From NCBI GenBank assembly GCA_031835245.1, contig JAVKOQ010000190.1, forward strand, positions 31,001 through 95,000: DNA of 64,000 bases, in the 5' to 3' direction. Shown here piece after piece: positions 55,099 to 64,000 of the stretch (within the stretch, counting starts at the first letter, position 1; every line of letters starts with the position of its first letter). A program made the position numbers and the translations under genes. The DNA comes from Balamuthia mandrillaris. Lineage: Eukaryota > Discosea > Longamoebia > Balamuthiidae. Below the pieces are notes generated by a model that was not told where the DNA came from, did no database searches, and worked only from the letters and a program-made list of their open reading frames with translations.

Positions 55099-56001
55099 CG
55101 GGACACAAAGGGCAAGTCTGGAAGCCAAAGCCAGGCGCCGGCCCAGAAGGACAGTACTGGTGGAAGGACAGGATCGATGAATATTGTTGTCAAGAACGCG
55201 TGTTGTCTGCTGAGGATGTCAATGAAGATTTCCAGAGGAAGGACAGTCGAGGCCGCGCTGGACTCCTGTGCCACCGATAGCTTTGTCCGGCAAACACTTC
55301 TACCCAAAGAAGTGAAGATGAGTAGCTTACATAATGGAGATATGTGGAGAAGTGCCACTGGCCATGAGGTGAAGCCGAAGGGATACGTTACTCTTCGTTT
55401 TCGGACGCCTACTCGCGAGAACGTTAAGGCAACCGTTGCTGTCTTAGCGGAGGATGATCCGATGCCTCACGATTTTCTCATCGGCTGGGACATTTTGGAA
55501 GCTCGACGACACTGGTTGCTTTTCGCTGAGAGCAAACCTGTGGAAGGTTCGTCTGGTGACTCTGATGATGACCGAGTGTGCACCTCAGTCACAAAGGAGA
55601 CCCAAGACGTCGTGGACGTTATCTACCCGGTGGAGCTCCCTACCGAGGAAGAGGTAATGACGGGCTTGAGAGAGCTCGTGAACGACGCAGACCTAGATAT
55701 CGGGCAGAAAGCACGGCTTCTAGAGCTGGCCCTTGAATACAAGGACGTCTTCTGCTACAAGCTTCCTGAGCCGGGAAGTGTCAAACTTCCTCCCCACAAG
55801 ATAGTCCTAACGGATTATACCCCCATCCGTGTGAAGCCTCACAAGGTCAGCGCCAAGGTCCAGGAGACCATCGACGCTGCCACGGACGACATGCTACTCA
55901 TGGGCGTCATTCGCAAATCTGTTAGCGAATGGGCACACCCAGTGATCATCGTCATCAAGAAGACGGAAAACCACGTTTCTGTATTGACTACAGAGAGCTA
56001 A
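55099..56001 (+). pseudogene. Protease and N-terminal RT region, same frame as Gag
   Basis: From the Gag TAG the same frame is open to 56001. It encodes a retropepsin-like segment (EAALDSCATDSFVRQTLLPK; the active-site triad DSG/DTG reads DSC) and HDFLIGWDILEARRHWL. It then enters the RT fingers (IVLTDYTPIRVKPHKVSA, MGVIRKSVSEWAHPVIIVIK) before losing the RT frame about 55960. Whether the TAG was originally read through or is a mutation cannot be told from one copy. Confidence 0.75.
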
Positions 56002-57970
56002 ACAAACGGACAGTGAAGGACTCCTATCCTATGCCAAACGTTGAGGACGGACTGAATTGCCTCCACGGCTCCAAGTTCCGGTCCAAGTTTGACTTAGCGT
56101 GCGGTTATTGGCACTTTCTTATGGAGGAGTGTACCGCACATATGTGTGCCTTTGTCACGAAATCCGGTCAGTTTGAGCCTGTGGTTATGCCCTTCGGACC
56201 TACTAACGCTCCGGCTACGTTCCAACGAGGAATGGACGAGATCTTCGGCGAATTCAAGCGGAAGTTTTCTTGGTGTCATATCGACAACCTCATCGTCTTT
56301 TCTAAGACATTCGAGGACCACCTCGTTCACCTACGCAAGGTCTTTGAGCGTCTCCGTGAGTATCGCCTCTACATGAAGGTCAACAAGTGCGCCTTCGTGA
56401 AGGAGACGATGGAGTACCTTGGGCATATGGTGTCTAGCGACGGAATTAGCCCTGTACAGAGCAAGGTCAAGGCGGTGCAAGATTGCCCTCGCCCTACTAC
56501 CAGAAAGCAACTACAAGATACTCTCGGACTTGCGAACTACTATCGCAAGTTTATCCATCATCTCGCCGAGATGGTGAAGCCCCTCACCGACCTCACGAGC
56601 CCAAAAACGAAGTTCGTGTGGAGCGACGAGCAGGAACAGGCGTTTCAACGGATAAAGGAGGCTCTGATCAGTTCTCCTGTCCTTGCCTATCCCGATGCTG
56701 AAAAAGACTTTCGGATCTGCTGTGATGCCAGCGATTACGCCATCAGGGGAACTCTGGAACAGAAAGGAGAGGACGGGCTATATCACGTTGTAGCCTACGG
56801 TAGCAAGAAGCTTTCCGGTCCGCAGCTCAATTGGAGCGCCACGGAGAAGGAGGCTTATGCCGTTGTCTTTTTCCTACAGCATTGGAGACATTATGTTCTT
56901 CAGCAGCTGGAATGTGTCATCACCGACCATTCGGCGTTGCAGTGGCTGTTCTCCCAGAAAAACCCTTCGGGCAAGTTGGCGAGGTGGATTGCCAAGCTGC
57001 AGGAATTCGGCCACGTCCGAGTTACCCACCGACCAGGGAAGGAACATTCCAATGCCGATAGTCTCAGCCAGGAACCGTTCGCTCTCGGTACAGTCAACAC
57101 TGTTACTCGTCCGAAGAACCGCATTCAGGTTACTTTCGAAGACGGAGGGGAAGGCAGCCAGTCAGATGACGAAGACGACCGTGGGATACAGTCACAACCA
57201 AATGGCTCCCCGCAGGTTTTACCGAATACGGAGTTGGATTCCAACTCATGGCTTGAGCTGCTGCGTAATGACGATGAGTTTTTATGGATCGTCAAAGCCA
57301 TTGAAGGCAACGAGGAGGCATGTCAACGCAAGACACCCCATCAGTTGGTGCTCATGGAGCAGTGCTTCCTTCAAGACGGACATCTTTTACGCGCGATTTG
57401 GCCTGATAAAGCCAAGGTCAAACAAGCTACCGTCCAACAAATTGTGCCCAAGGAGCTTAGGAACGAGATACTTCGTCAGTTCCACGATGTTCCTACAGGT
57501 GGGCATTTCGGCCTTACAAAGATGTACTCCCGCCTCATCACGCAGTACTGGTGGCCTGGTATTCACAAAGATGTGGAACGTTGGGTCAAGGGCTGTGTGG
57601 AATGCCAGGAGGCGAAGGCTCCGCGGAAGAAAGCCGACGGGCCGTTGGGTCACATCATAGCAAACGAGCCAGGCGAGTTGGTCTGCATGGACCTGATCGG
57701 TGAGTTGCCCTTGACGGCCGAGGGGTACCAATACGCCTTGGTCACTATCGACGCCTTCACGCGTTGGCCGGACATTCGTCCATTGAAGACGAAACAAGCA
57801 AAGGAAGTGGCGAAGGCCTTACTTGAGATCTTCGCGAGCACGGACCTCCCTAAGGAGCTTCTGTCAGATCAAGGAAGAGAGTTCGTTAACAAACTCAACA
57901 ATGAGCTTTCGACTCTTCTTGGCATCAAGCGCAAATACGCCACGGCAGAGCATCCCAAGGAAACGGCATG
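55929..57970 (+). pseudogene. Reverse transcriptase, RNase H and integrase core
   Basis: A long frame with RT blocks (PRFCIDYRELNKRTVKDSYP, FVTKSGQFEPVVMPFGPTNA, YLGHMVSSDGISPVQSKVKA), RNase H (KDFRICCDASDYAIRGTLEQ, ITDHSALQWLFSQKNPSGKL) and integrase. The integrase has the HHCC finger (GGHFGLTKMYSRLITQYWWP, GCVECQEAKAP) and the first two acidic residues of the DDE core (CMDLIGELP, LSDQGREFVNKL). The RT catalytic box, normally YxDD, reads HIDN here, so this copy should lack polymerase activity. A frame change about 57960 separates the third catalytic residue. Confidence 0.85.
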
Positions 57971-58711
57971 GTTGAACGATACAACCGCACCCTTAAGGAG
58001 CAGCTCCGAAAGTTCGTGGATGGCAGGCAACAAGCCTGGAGTGCGTACCTTCCTATGCTACTTTATTCTTATCGCCACGCGCTGCTGCCAGGACGACGAT
58101 TTACCCCCTACGAGCTTATGTTTGGGAGGAAGTCCAACGGTACCGGTTTGGTGGACACAACACACTTGTCCGACGATTCATGGGTGAGGCAACTGCAGGA
58201 GACACAGCGTGAACTTGCAGAAGAAGCCCGCGGAGTAGACAACGCGCAAAAAGAGAAGACGGAGATACGGCATGGCAAGCCGGAGGAAGAGTTTAAGGTT
58301 GGCGACCTGGTTCTCATTCACTCCAAAGCCACATCCATCGGCGAGTCGCAGAAACTTCGACGTAGGTGGAAAGGAGGACCCTACAAGATTATCAAAATCT
58401 GTTCTCCACAGGCAATTAAGGTGCGGAATACTGCTGGTCCTGAAACGGATAAAGTGGTAAACCTCAACCGCGTCAAAAAATTCATCCCGCGTGATGACGA
58501 AGATAGAGAGCTTGCTGATGATGAATATGAGGTGGAGAAAATTCTTGATCACCGCTATACCAGCCGAGGACTTGAATATAGGTTGAAGTGGAAAGGTTTC
58601 TCCAACCCCACAACTCTTGGGAGCCTGAGCATAACGTTATCAACACCCCAGACCTGGTCCAGGCATATTGGAGAGCGGTATTATGATTATCGGCCTGACA
58701 GTCAATCATAG
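57968..58711 (+). pseudogene. Integrase C-terminus and chromodomain
   Basis: Continues the integrase in another frame: MVERYNRTLKEQLRKF with the third catalytic Glu, then LYSYRHALLPGRRFTPYELM, the GPY/F-like module (RRRWKGGPYKIIKICSPQAI) and a chromodomain start, EYEVEKILDHRYTSRGLEYR directly followed by LKWKGFS. A further frame change near 58610 puts the end of the chromodomain (tryptophan-containing helix) in another frame. Confidence 0.85.
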
Positions 58712-58725
58712 AGTGACTTTGGCCT

Positions 58726-58737
58726 GGGAGGGGGAAG
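58726..58737 (+). other. Polypurine tract
   Basis: GGGAGGGGGAAG immediately precedes the right LTR. It is the expected primer site for plus-strand DNA synthesis. Confidence 0.8.
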
Positions 58738-58875
58738 TGTTATACCACTCTCCCATAATACCTATCCCTATCTCTCCTTGTATATATATTTCTTTCTTTC
58801 ATTCTATTAAAGGTCTTTTCCCTGCACACAACGAGTTAGTATCCGTTGGGTTGTTCCCTCACTGGCCTTATCACA
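58738..58875 (+). repeat. Right LTR, 138 bp
   Basis: Starts TGTTATACC and ends CTTATCACA, so it has the usual TG...CA ends with a short imperfect inverted repeat. It is unusually short for a Ty3/gypsy LTR. It is followed by CTAC, the target-site duplication. Confidence 0.8.
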
Positions 58876-58879
58876 CTAC

Positions 58880-60850
58880 AATGCTTGGGTTTTAGGTTTG
58901 ATCTTTTCTTTCTTTCAAACCACTGAAAATTGATATGCCTCAAATTCTATATCTCCATAATTTTCCAATTTACTTTTGTGTTTGGAGCTTGGTGTAGAAG
59001 TAGAGCCCTATGAGGATAGATTTTGTAGGTAAAATCAATAACACTTATTTCAAGACTCCTCATGCAAACACACACTTCATAGTACCTACTCTCAATATTT
59101 CCCTTTTCTCTTTTTCCCTTTTCCTCAGTGTACTTTATAGCAACGACTGAGATCCCTGTAGTTGTCTTTCTTTCTTTCTTCTGGAATACACTCCTTTCTG
59201 ATTATTTGTCCATTTCTTTTGTTGGACTTAATCAACTAGTTCAAAACAAAGTTCAGCCTAGAAGTAAAGTACAGAAGTCTCACTGTTTCTCCTTGAGTAA
59301 GATAAAATATATGGTTTTTTAGGTTGTCATGCGGCACGATCTCGGTCTGATGTCAATAGAATCTCTAAGTATTGCGTTACCACGGGAGAAAGGAAAAAGA
59401 GGGAAAAGAAGAGAATAAGAGAATTAGAGAGAGAAACAGTACACATGAAGCAGGTCTTTCTAATAAGAGCAAACCAAGAACCACCTCAATCTTATCTCTC
59501 CTTTGTGAGCGTTGTGAGAGAGAGAGGGATTGGCACGACCCAAGGCCAGGTTATGACAAAGTGTTTTATTTTTTATACAAAGCTTATAAAGTATATATTT
59601 TGAAGGATATAGACAGTACTAATCTTCAACTTATTATGCCTATTCACAAAAAATGGGTCAAAAAAAGGCTATGATGAGAAAACACAATGGATACTTCCAT
59701 CTAAAAACACAATAAAGCATCTGTGAATATATTTTTTCCAAATTTTATACATGTTTTTTGTTTTGCCTAGTGTTTGCATTCACTTTTTATCAAGTTTACA
59801 TAACTCAAAACATACCACAACATCATAGTTCTTCTTTCCTTTTTGTCAACTTCTTTTTATCTATTTGTTTCTTTCTTCTCTTTATACTAATGTGTTTCTC
59901 TTTGTTCTTTTGTAGATCACTTTTGATTTAAATAAATCTATTTTGTTTTTTCTTCTTTTGTGCATGGAAGAGGCTAATGTAGCAACATGGTGTGCTGTAG
60001 AGAACCACTGCAGCAAAGGTAGACAAAGAAGTAAAGGATAGAAAAAAATAGAAAGAGAAGAGTGTTGGAGGGGCAAAGGGCTTGCCACTATAAATGAAGT
60101 CCACGTTCATGTTCACTAAGCAAGGAGAGCGGTTCATAGAATGAAGGGATCCCATGTAGGAAAAGAAATAAATGCATTTGGTGTTTTCCATAGGCAACAA
60201 GCTTTGTCAATAACTTTCTCCAACAGCCATTAGATCATTGTTGCATTTTGTTGGTAAATTCACCAACACTTATCTCAAGACTCCTCATGTTGGATCCGTC
60301 CCGGACCCTCAGCTCTCCTTTCTTTTGTATCCCCCATCCTTCCTTTCTCTCTTTTCCCCTTTCTCTCGGTGTACCTTGAAGCAACGTCAGAGATTCACTC
60401 TCGTTGTCCTTCCTCTATTCTCTTGAATACACTCCTTGTCACATCATCGACTCTTTCCTTCCTAAGGTTGGATTTAACCAACAATTTCTTGACACCACAA
60501 CAAGAACAATCAAAGATTTTGATAATGGTCTTTCTTTTAAGCAACTTCACCTTTTGTACCAATGTCATAACCTGGCCTTGAGTCATGCCAATTCCTTTCT
60601 CTCTCATAATACTCACAAAGCAGAGATAAGATTGAGGTGGTTCTTGGTTTGCTCTTATGAAAAAGACCTGTGAAGCTTCATCAGCAGGACAGGCAGGTGG
60701 CGCCTCTGTCCCCAACAGTCAGTTGAGAACTGCTCCTCCTGTTCCCTGTGTAGTAGTCCTTGCCCTCCTCCCTGCCATCCTATCAGTGCCCTTTGTTTTC
60801 TCTCTCTCTCTCTCTTATTCTTGCTTCTCCCTTGTTTTCCAGTCTTGATT
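58880..60850. repeat. AT-rich region with dispersed and inverted repeat fragments
   Basis: No gene is supported. Three related fragments are visible. Fragment A (about 59025-59290) and fragment B (about 60246-60470) are diverged direct copies sharing GGTAAAnTCAnnAACACTTAT, CAAGACTCCTCATG and GAATACACTCCTT. Fragment D (59447-59560) is an inverted copy of the end of B (60563-60678), sharing GCAAACCAAGAACCACCTCA. These look like pieces of one LTR family, probably from the older element further right: a related word, TTGGTAAAATTACTAAC, occurs near 63181. Confidence 0.65.
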
Positions 60851-61240
60851 GAAAATGGGTTCCTCTCTTTCTCTCTTCCTCTCTCTCTCTCTTTCTTCCT
60901 TTCTCTCTTTCTCTCTCTTTTCCTCTCTCTCTCTCCTTTTCTTCCACTCTCTCCCTTCCTCTCTTCCTCTCTCTCTCTCTCTGCCTTTCCACCTCTCTCT
61001 CTCTCCCTTCACTCACAGCTCTTCTCACTTCTCCCTCTTCCTCTCTCTCTCTCTTTCTCTCTCTCTGCCTTTCCACCTCTCTTCCTCTCTCCCTCCACTC
61101 ACAGCTCTTCTCACTTCTTCCTCTTTTCCTTTCTCTCTCTCTCTCTCTCTCTTTGCCTCTTCACCTCTCTTCCTCTCTCCCTCCACTCACAGCTCTTCTC
61201 ACTTCTCTCTTCTCTGCCTTTCTCTCAACTTACAGGCTTA
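60850..61240 (+). repeat. CT-rich minisatellite, three units of about 85 bp
   Basis: Within a long CT-rich tract, the unit CTGCCTTTCCACCTCTCTTC followed by CTCCCTCCACTCACAGCTCTTCTCACTTC-like sequence recurs with starts near 60981, 61065 and 61151 (spacing 84 and 86 bp). Long Ser/Leu or Arg/Glu frames through it come from the repeat. Confidence 0.75.
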
Positions 61241-61500
61241 GCCAAGGACCTGGTAGTTCTCCCTCTCTGTTGTGTGCTCCTACTCATGGATACCTTTTGG
61301 CATGGGCGGCACTCTGTCTCCTGCTTCTCCTTCCTGGCTGGGGCATGTGCACGTTCTTTCTCCTCTCTCTTTTCTTCTGTTTGTTTCTTTTTTGTTGCAA
61401 TAAAATTATCAATTGGCAAAAATAATAATTCTAGAAGAATGTGGCTAGTGTTTGGTGGTCTCCTTTTTGCACCTTTACCTGCACATGTGCTGAACACCAG

Positions 61501-61514
61501 GAACACTAGTGTTC
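61501..61514. repeat. Perfect 14-bp palindrome in a cluster of GTGTTC words
   Basis: GAACACTAGTGTTC is its own reverse complement. GTGTTCnGAACAG repeats follow at about 61510, 61568 and 61602. Confidence 0.6.
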
Positions 61515-61629
61515 AGAACAGTGTTCTAAGTACAGTTTGTTCTTTGAAAAAATTATGAATACTAGGTGTTCGGAACAGTGTTCAGCCTTCCTAAAAAGTG
61601 GGTGTTCAGAACAGTCCAATCAACTGCCA

Positions 61630-63180
61630 GAGCAACCTTTCACTAACAACCAAATGCATTCCTTCCTTGGCTTCACATGCTACCTATGTGATTTCATTCC
61701 CATGTTTGCACAGCTTGTTCAACTTCTTACTGCTTTACAATACATTAAACACATTCAAATCCACTGGAACCAAGCTTGCCAGGTTGCCTGTGACACCTTC
61801 AAATAAATCTTGTCCAACCCACCAGTGCTTTTCCTCTACAATCCAGCCTTGTCCCTTCTGGTTGGTACTGATGCCTCTCAATTTGATATAGGAGCTGTTT
61901 CCTTCCAGTTGGACTCAAACAACAAACCATGCTACATTGTGTTTGCTAGCAGGGTCCCTCAACCCTGCTCCACATAACAACCCTGTCACCAAGCAAGCAA
62001 TGCCTGTCATCCACTCCTTCAGTGACTGACCTTATGGCAGGTTCACAATCTTTTTGGACCACAAGGCCTTATCCTACCTCTTTACTTCTAATAGTAAGAA
62101 CTATACCATCAAATGCCTCCTTCAACTGCTCCATGGTACAAAGACTTTGTGCATCGAGGTCTGGAATAAAGGAATTATTGGTCTACTCTTTGCACAGATT
62201 GTTCCTGTACAACCCAGCAATGTGCTAACTGCCTAAGGCCCAACGTTGCCAAGCATGGTTTTCACCTTTTCAAAACTATTCATATCACATACCTCTTTGA
62301 TTACATTGCTATCGACCTCTTTGGCTCTCTCCTTACCTCTTCTAAAGGCTTCAACTATGTCTTAGTTACCATGGATATCACTACTTGTTTTATTTCTCTT
62401 CACCCAGGGAAGGTCAAGGCTTCCAAAGATGTGGCTTATACTCTCTACTATGTTGTCTCTGACTTTGGCTTACCTAAAATTCTTTAATCTGACAACAACC
62501 AAGAATTCATCAACACAATCATCAAGGCTCTCAAGAAACTTTCTTGGTTTGAACACTGTTTCAACCTATCATCCTTGAGCTAGAAGAGCTGCAAAAAGCC
62601 TTGTCAAGGTTGCCTGCAACGCCCTATTTCACTTCTTCTGCTTCTGTGCTACCTTTTAATGCACTTCTCTAGAGAATTCCAAGTAAATGCATGACATAGT
62701 CTATTCAACCTTAGCATCCTTTACCAAAATACACAACTCTAACATCAAAGTTTATCATAATTCTTCCACATCACTTCACAAGTTTGCTGTCAGCTCTAAG
62801 GTCATGCAATGCAAATTCCCCTAGTTCCCCACGTCTCTTCCTAAGTACCTAGGTCCCTATATAGTTATCTATCATTACTGTGGAGGTCATACTTCCTCTA
62901 AGAAACACTGGTGTGACTCTTTTAAACAAGTTCAGTCCTAACCAGCTGAATCTTATTACTCCCCTGGAGGACTCTGCTCTTGACTGCCTTCCTCCTAATG
63001 AATATGAGATAAATAAAATTCTCAACCACTAAGGTGCTAGTAAGCACAAGTACCTTGTTCTAAGAATCAATGGATCTTAGCAAAGGATATTCATACTTCT
63101 AAGCTCGTTAAACACTATTGGTACGTACTCAAAACCTCCTTCATTTTCACCTTCCTTTTCTTCCTAAAAAAGGGAGTATG
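61630..63180 (+). pseudogene. Heavily decayed second Ty3/gypsy chromovirus
   Basis: Translated pieces in several frames keep the element order. RT end and RNase H: SFLGFTCYLCDFIPMFAQLV, then WNQACQVACDTFK, ALSLLVGTDASQFDIGAVSF and YIVFASRV. Integrase core: IAIDLFGSLLTSSKGFNYVL, VTMDITTCFISLHPGKVKAS, DFGLPKIL, a stop, then SDNNQEFINTIIKALKKL. Chromodomain relic: NEYEINKILNH, a stop, then GASKHKYLVLRING near 62995-63065. Multiple stops and frame changes mean it is dead. Residues and base composition differ clearly from the 53.6-58.9 kb element, so it is a separate, older family. Left boundary and LTRs are not resolved. Confidence 0.8.
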
Positions 63181-64000
63181 TTGGTAAAATTACTAACTCT
63201 ATTCTGCTAATTCCTCATGTTTGGTTTTTTTATGGATCCTTAGCTTCTCAAGAAGCCATACATTAGAAGGAAGAAAGGAAAGTCATATCCATTTTGAACC
63301 TTCTCCTGTAAGAGAGGAGGAGAAAGTGATATTGGCAATCGAACATAATCAATGAGTTACTTCTTTCTTTATTCTTCTTTAACTTATATCACTACCTAGC
63401 CCAGGTCATTTTCTTTTGATTTCCTATAGATCTTTCTCTCTTGAAACTTAGGAACTTTCCTTTTTTCCTTTTGATATGTAGCTTTTTTTGATTCATTCTT
63501 TTTTCATTCATTTTGTCTCTTTCTTTCTTTATCATCTCTTTTCTCTCTTTTCTTTCTTTTTCTTTTGGAATAGGAACAATCAACATAAAAACACACATCC
63601 CTCTTATTGAAAGTCAGTTCCAAATCCCATTCACTTTCTTGGATTCTTGTGTTACTAGTCCAAGCAAACACTCTCCTTTTTTGTCTGAAAAAGATACATA
63701 TTGAATTTTGTTCGCTTTCTATATGATTTAATCAGTTTATAGTGAAAAAGGACACCTAAAGAACCAGAGATCAAGAGTTCATCAACAAGGTTACAATTCT
63801 CAATTTCTAAGCTTAAAGAAACTTCAAGAGAAATGGCTAGAAATAAAGTAATCTTTAGTGTTAACAAGATAATCAAGAAGGTAAAAGATTGATTTTTAAG
63901 GTAGCTTGATGTTAACAGAAAAGATGGATGATGAATAATATGAGATCATTGACAAAAAAGAAATGAACAAAGATAGAAGAAAGTTAAACTCTAGTCCAAA
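63181..64000. other. AT-rich stretch without recognisable genes
   Basis: After the decayed element the sequence is AT-rich with many stops. The word TTGGTAAAATTACTAAC near 63181 may belong to the LTR of the older element. Nothing else is supported. Confidence 0.5.

Larger units (their letters stand above)
53568..58875 (+). mobile_element. Decayed Ty3/gypsy LTR retrotransposon with chromodomain (chromovirus)
   Basis: A 5.3-kb element bounded by TGTTATACC-starting LTRs and flanked by CTAC duplications. Gene order is Gag, protease, reverse transcriptase, RNase H, integrase, chromodomain: the Ty3/gypsy order with the chromovirus C-terminal chromodomain, which tethers integration to heterochromatin. 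A polypurine tract (58726-58737) abuts the right LTR. The copy is defective: at least three frame changes in Pol (about 55960, 57960 and 58610), altered catalytic residues and a rearranged left LTR. The two LTRs differ at few positions in their shared 105 bp, so the insertion is not very old. Confidence 0.92.

Noticed and set aside
60783-61076. Arg/Glu-rich minus-strand and Ser/Leu-rich plus-strand frames
   Set aside because: Simple translations of a CT-rich minisatellite.
1-64000. CRISPR arrays, operons, ribosome-binding sites, tRNA and rRNA genes
   Set aside because: Spliced eukaryotic genes throughout; tandem repeats are microsatellites or minisatellites without spacers. I saw no convincing tRNA or rRNA, although a covariance-model scan (for example tRNAscan-SE) was not possible here.

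Overview
The window is nuclear DNA of an intron-rich unicellular eukaryote. The first 53 kb is gene-dense: about 24 genes on both strands, most split by short introns of roughly 50-250 bp, with gaps of 100-600 bp between genes. The conserved set (Spb1, Leo1, Bcas2/SPF27, TFIIF-alpha, TEX10/Ipi1, exosome Rrp43, Tip41, Sft2) is core eukaryotic machinery. I cannot name the species. An amoeba-like protist (possibly Amoebozoa) fits the gene repertoire, the retained U12-type intron signal and the large disordered proteins, but this is inference. TAA, TAG and TGA all end ordinary genes here, so the standard genetic code is used.

Layout. 0-1.6 kb: an ankyrin-repeat relic and a Fic AMPylase interrupted by an in-frame TGA. 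2-5.8 kb: Sft2-like Golgi protein (-) and peroxisomal acyl-CoA oxidase (+). 5.9-13.5 kb: BSD-domain protein (-), exosome Rrp43 (+), carnitine acyltransferase with a spliced mitochondrial presequence (-), a type I membrane protein (-), neugrin/Rrg9-like mitochondrial protein (+). 13.6-20 kb: a doublecortin/KHA-like protein (-), a PLAC8 protein (+), a large Ser-rich disordered protein (-). 20.6-27.6 kb: a zinc-finger/F-box/ankyrin protein (-), a MIT-domain protein (-), a Zip3/RNF212-like RING protein (-), a GET2/CAML-like membrane protein (+). 27.7-38.3 kb: TEX10 (-), an armadillo-repeat protein (-) and a type I restriction HsdR-like helicase (-), the last two possibly one fused gene. 38.5-51.1 kb: SPB1, BCAS2, LEO1, a small membrane protein, TIP41 and a JmjC/R1-zinc-finger protein, all (+). 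51.3-53.3 kb: TFIIF-alpha (-).

53.57-58.88 kb holds a decayed Ty3/gypsy chromovirus with LTRs, a target-site duplication, a polypurine tract and a chromodomain. From 58.9 kb to the end the sequence becomes AT-rich and gene-poor. It carries fragments of a second, older chromovirus, dispersed and inverted repeat fragments, and a CT-rich minisatellite.

Themes. Several genes belong to ribosome biogenesis (SPB1, TEX10, RRP43) or to RNA polymerase II transcription and chromatin (LEO1, TFIIF-alpha, JmjC/R1, BCAS2). Several are mitochondrial, peroxisomal or secretory (acyl-CoA oxidase, carnitine acyltransferase, neugrin, SFT2, GET2-like). Intronic simple repeats are consistently pyrimidine-rich on the coding strand. 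The most unusual items are the eukaryotic HsdR-like helicase with its possible armadillo fusion, the U12-type intron with apparent AT-AA ends in SPB1, and the TGA-interrupted Fic gene.
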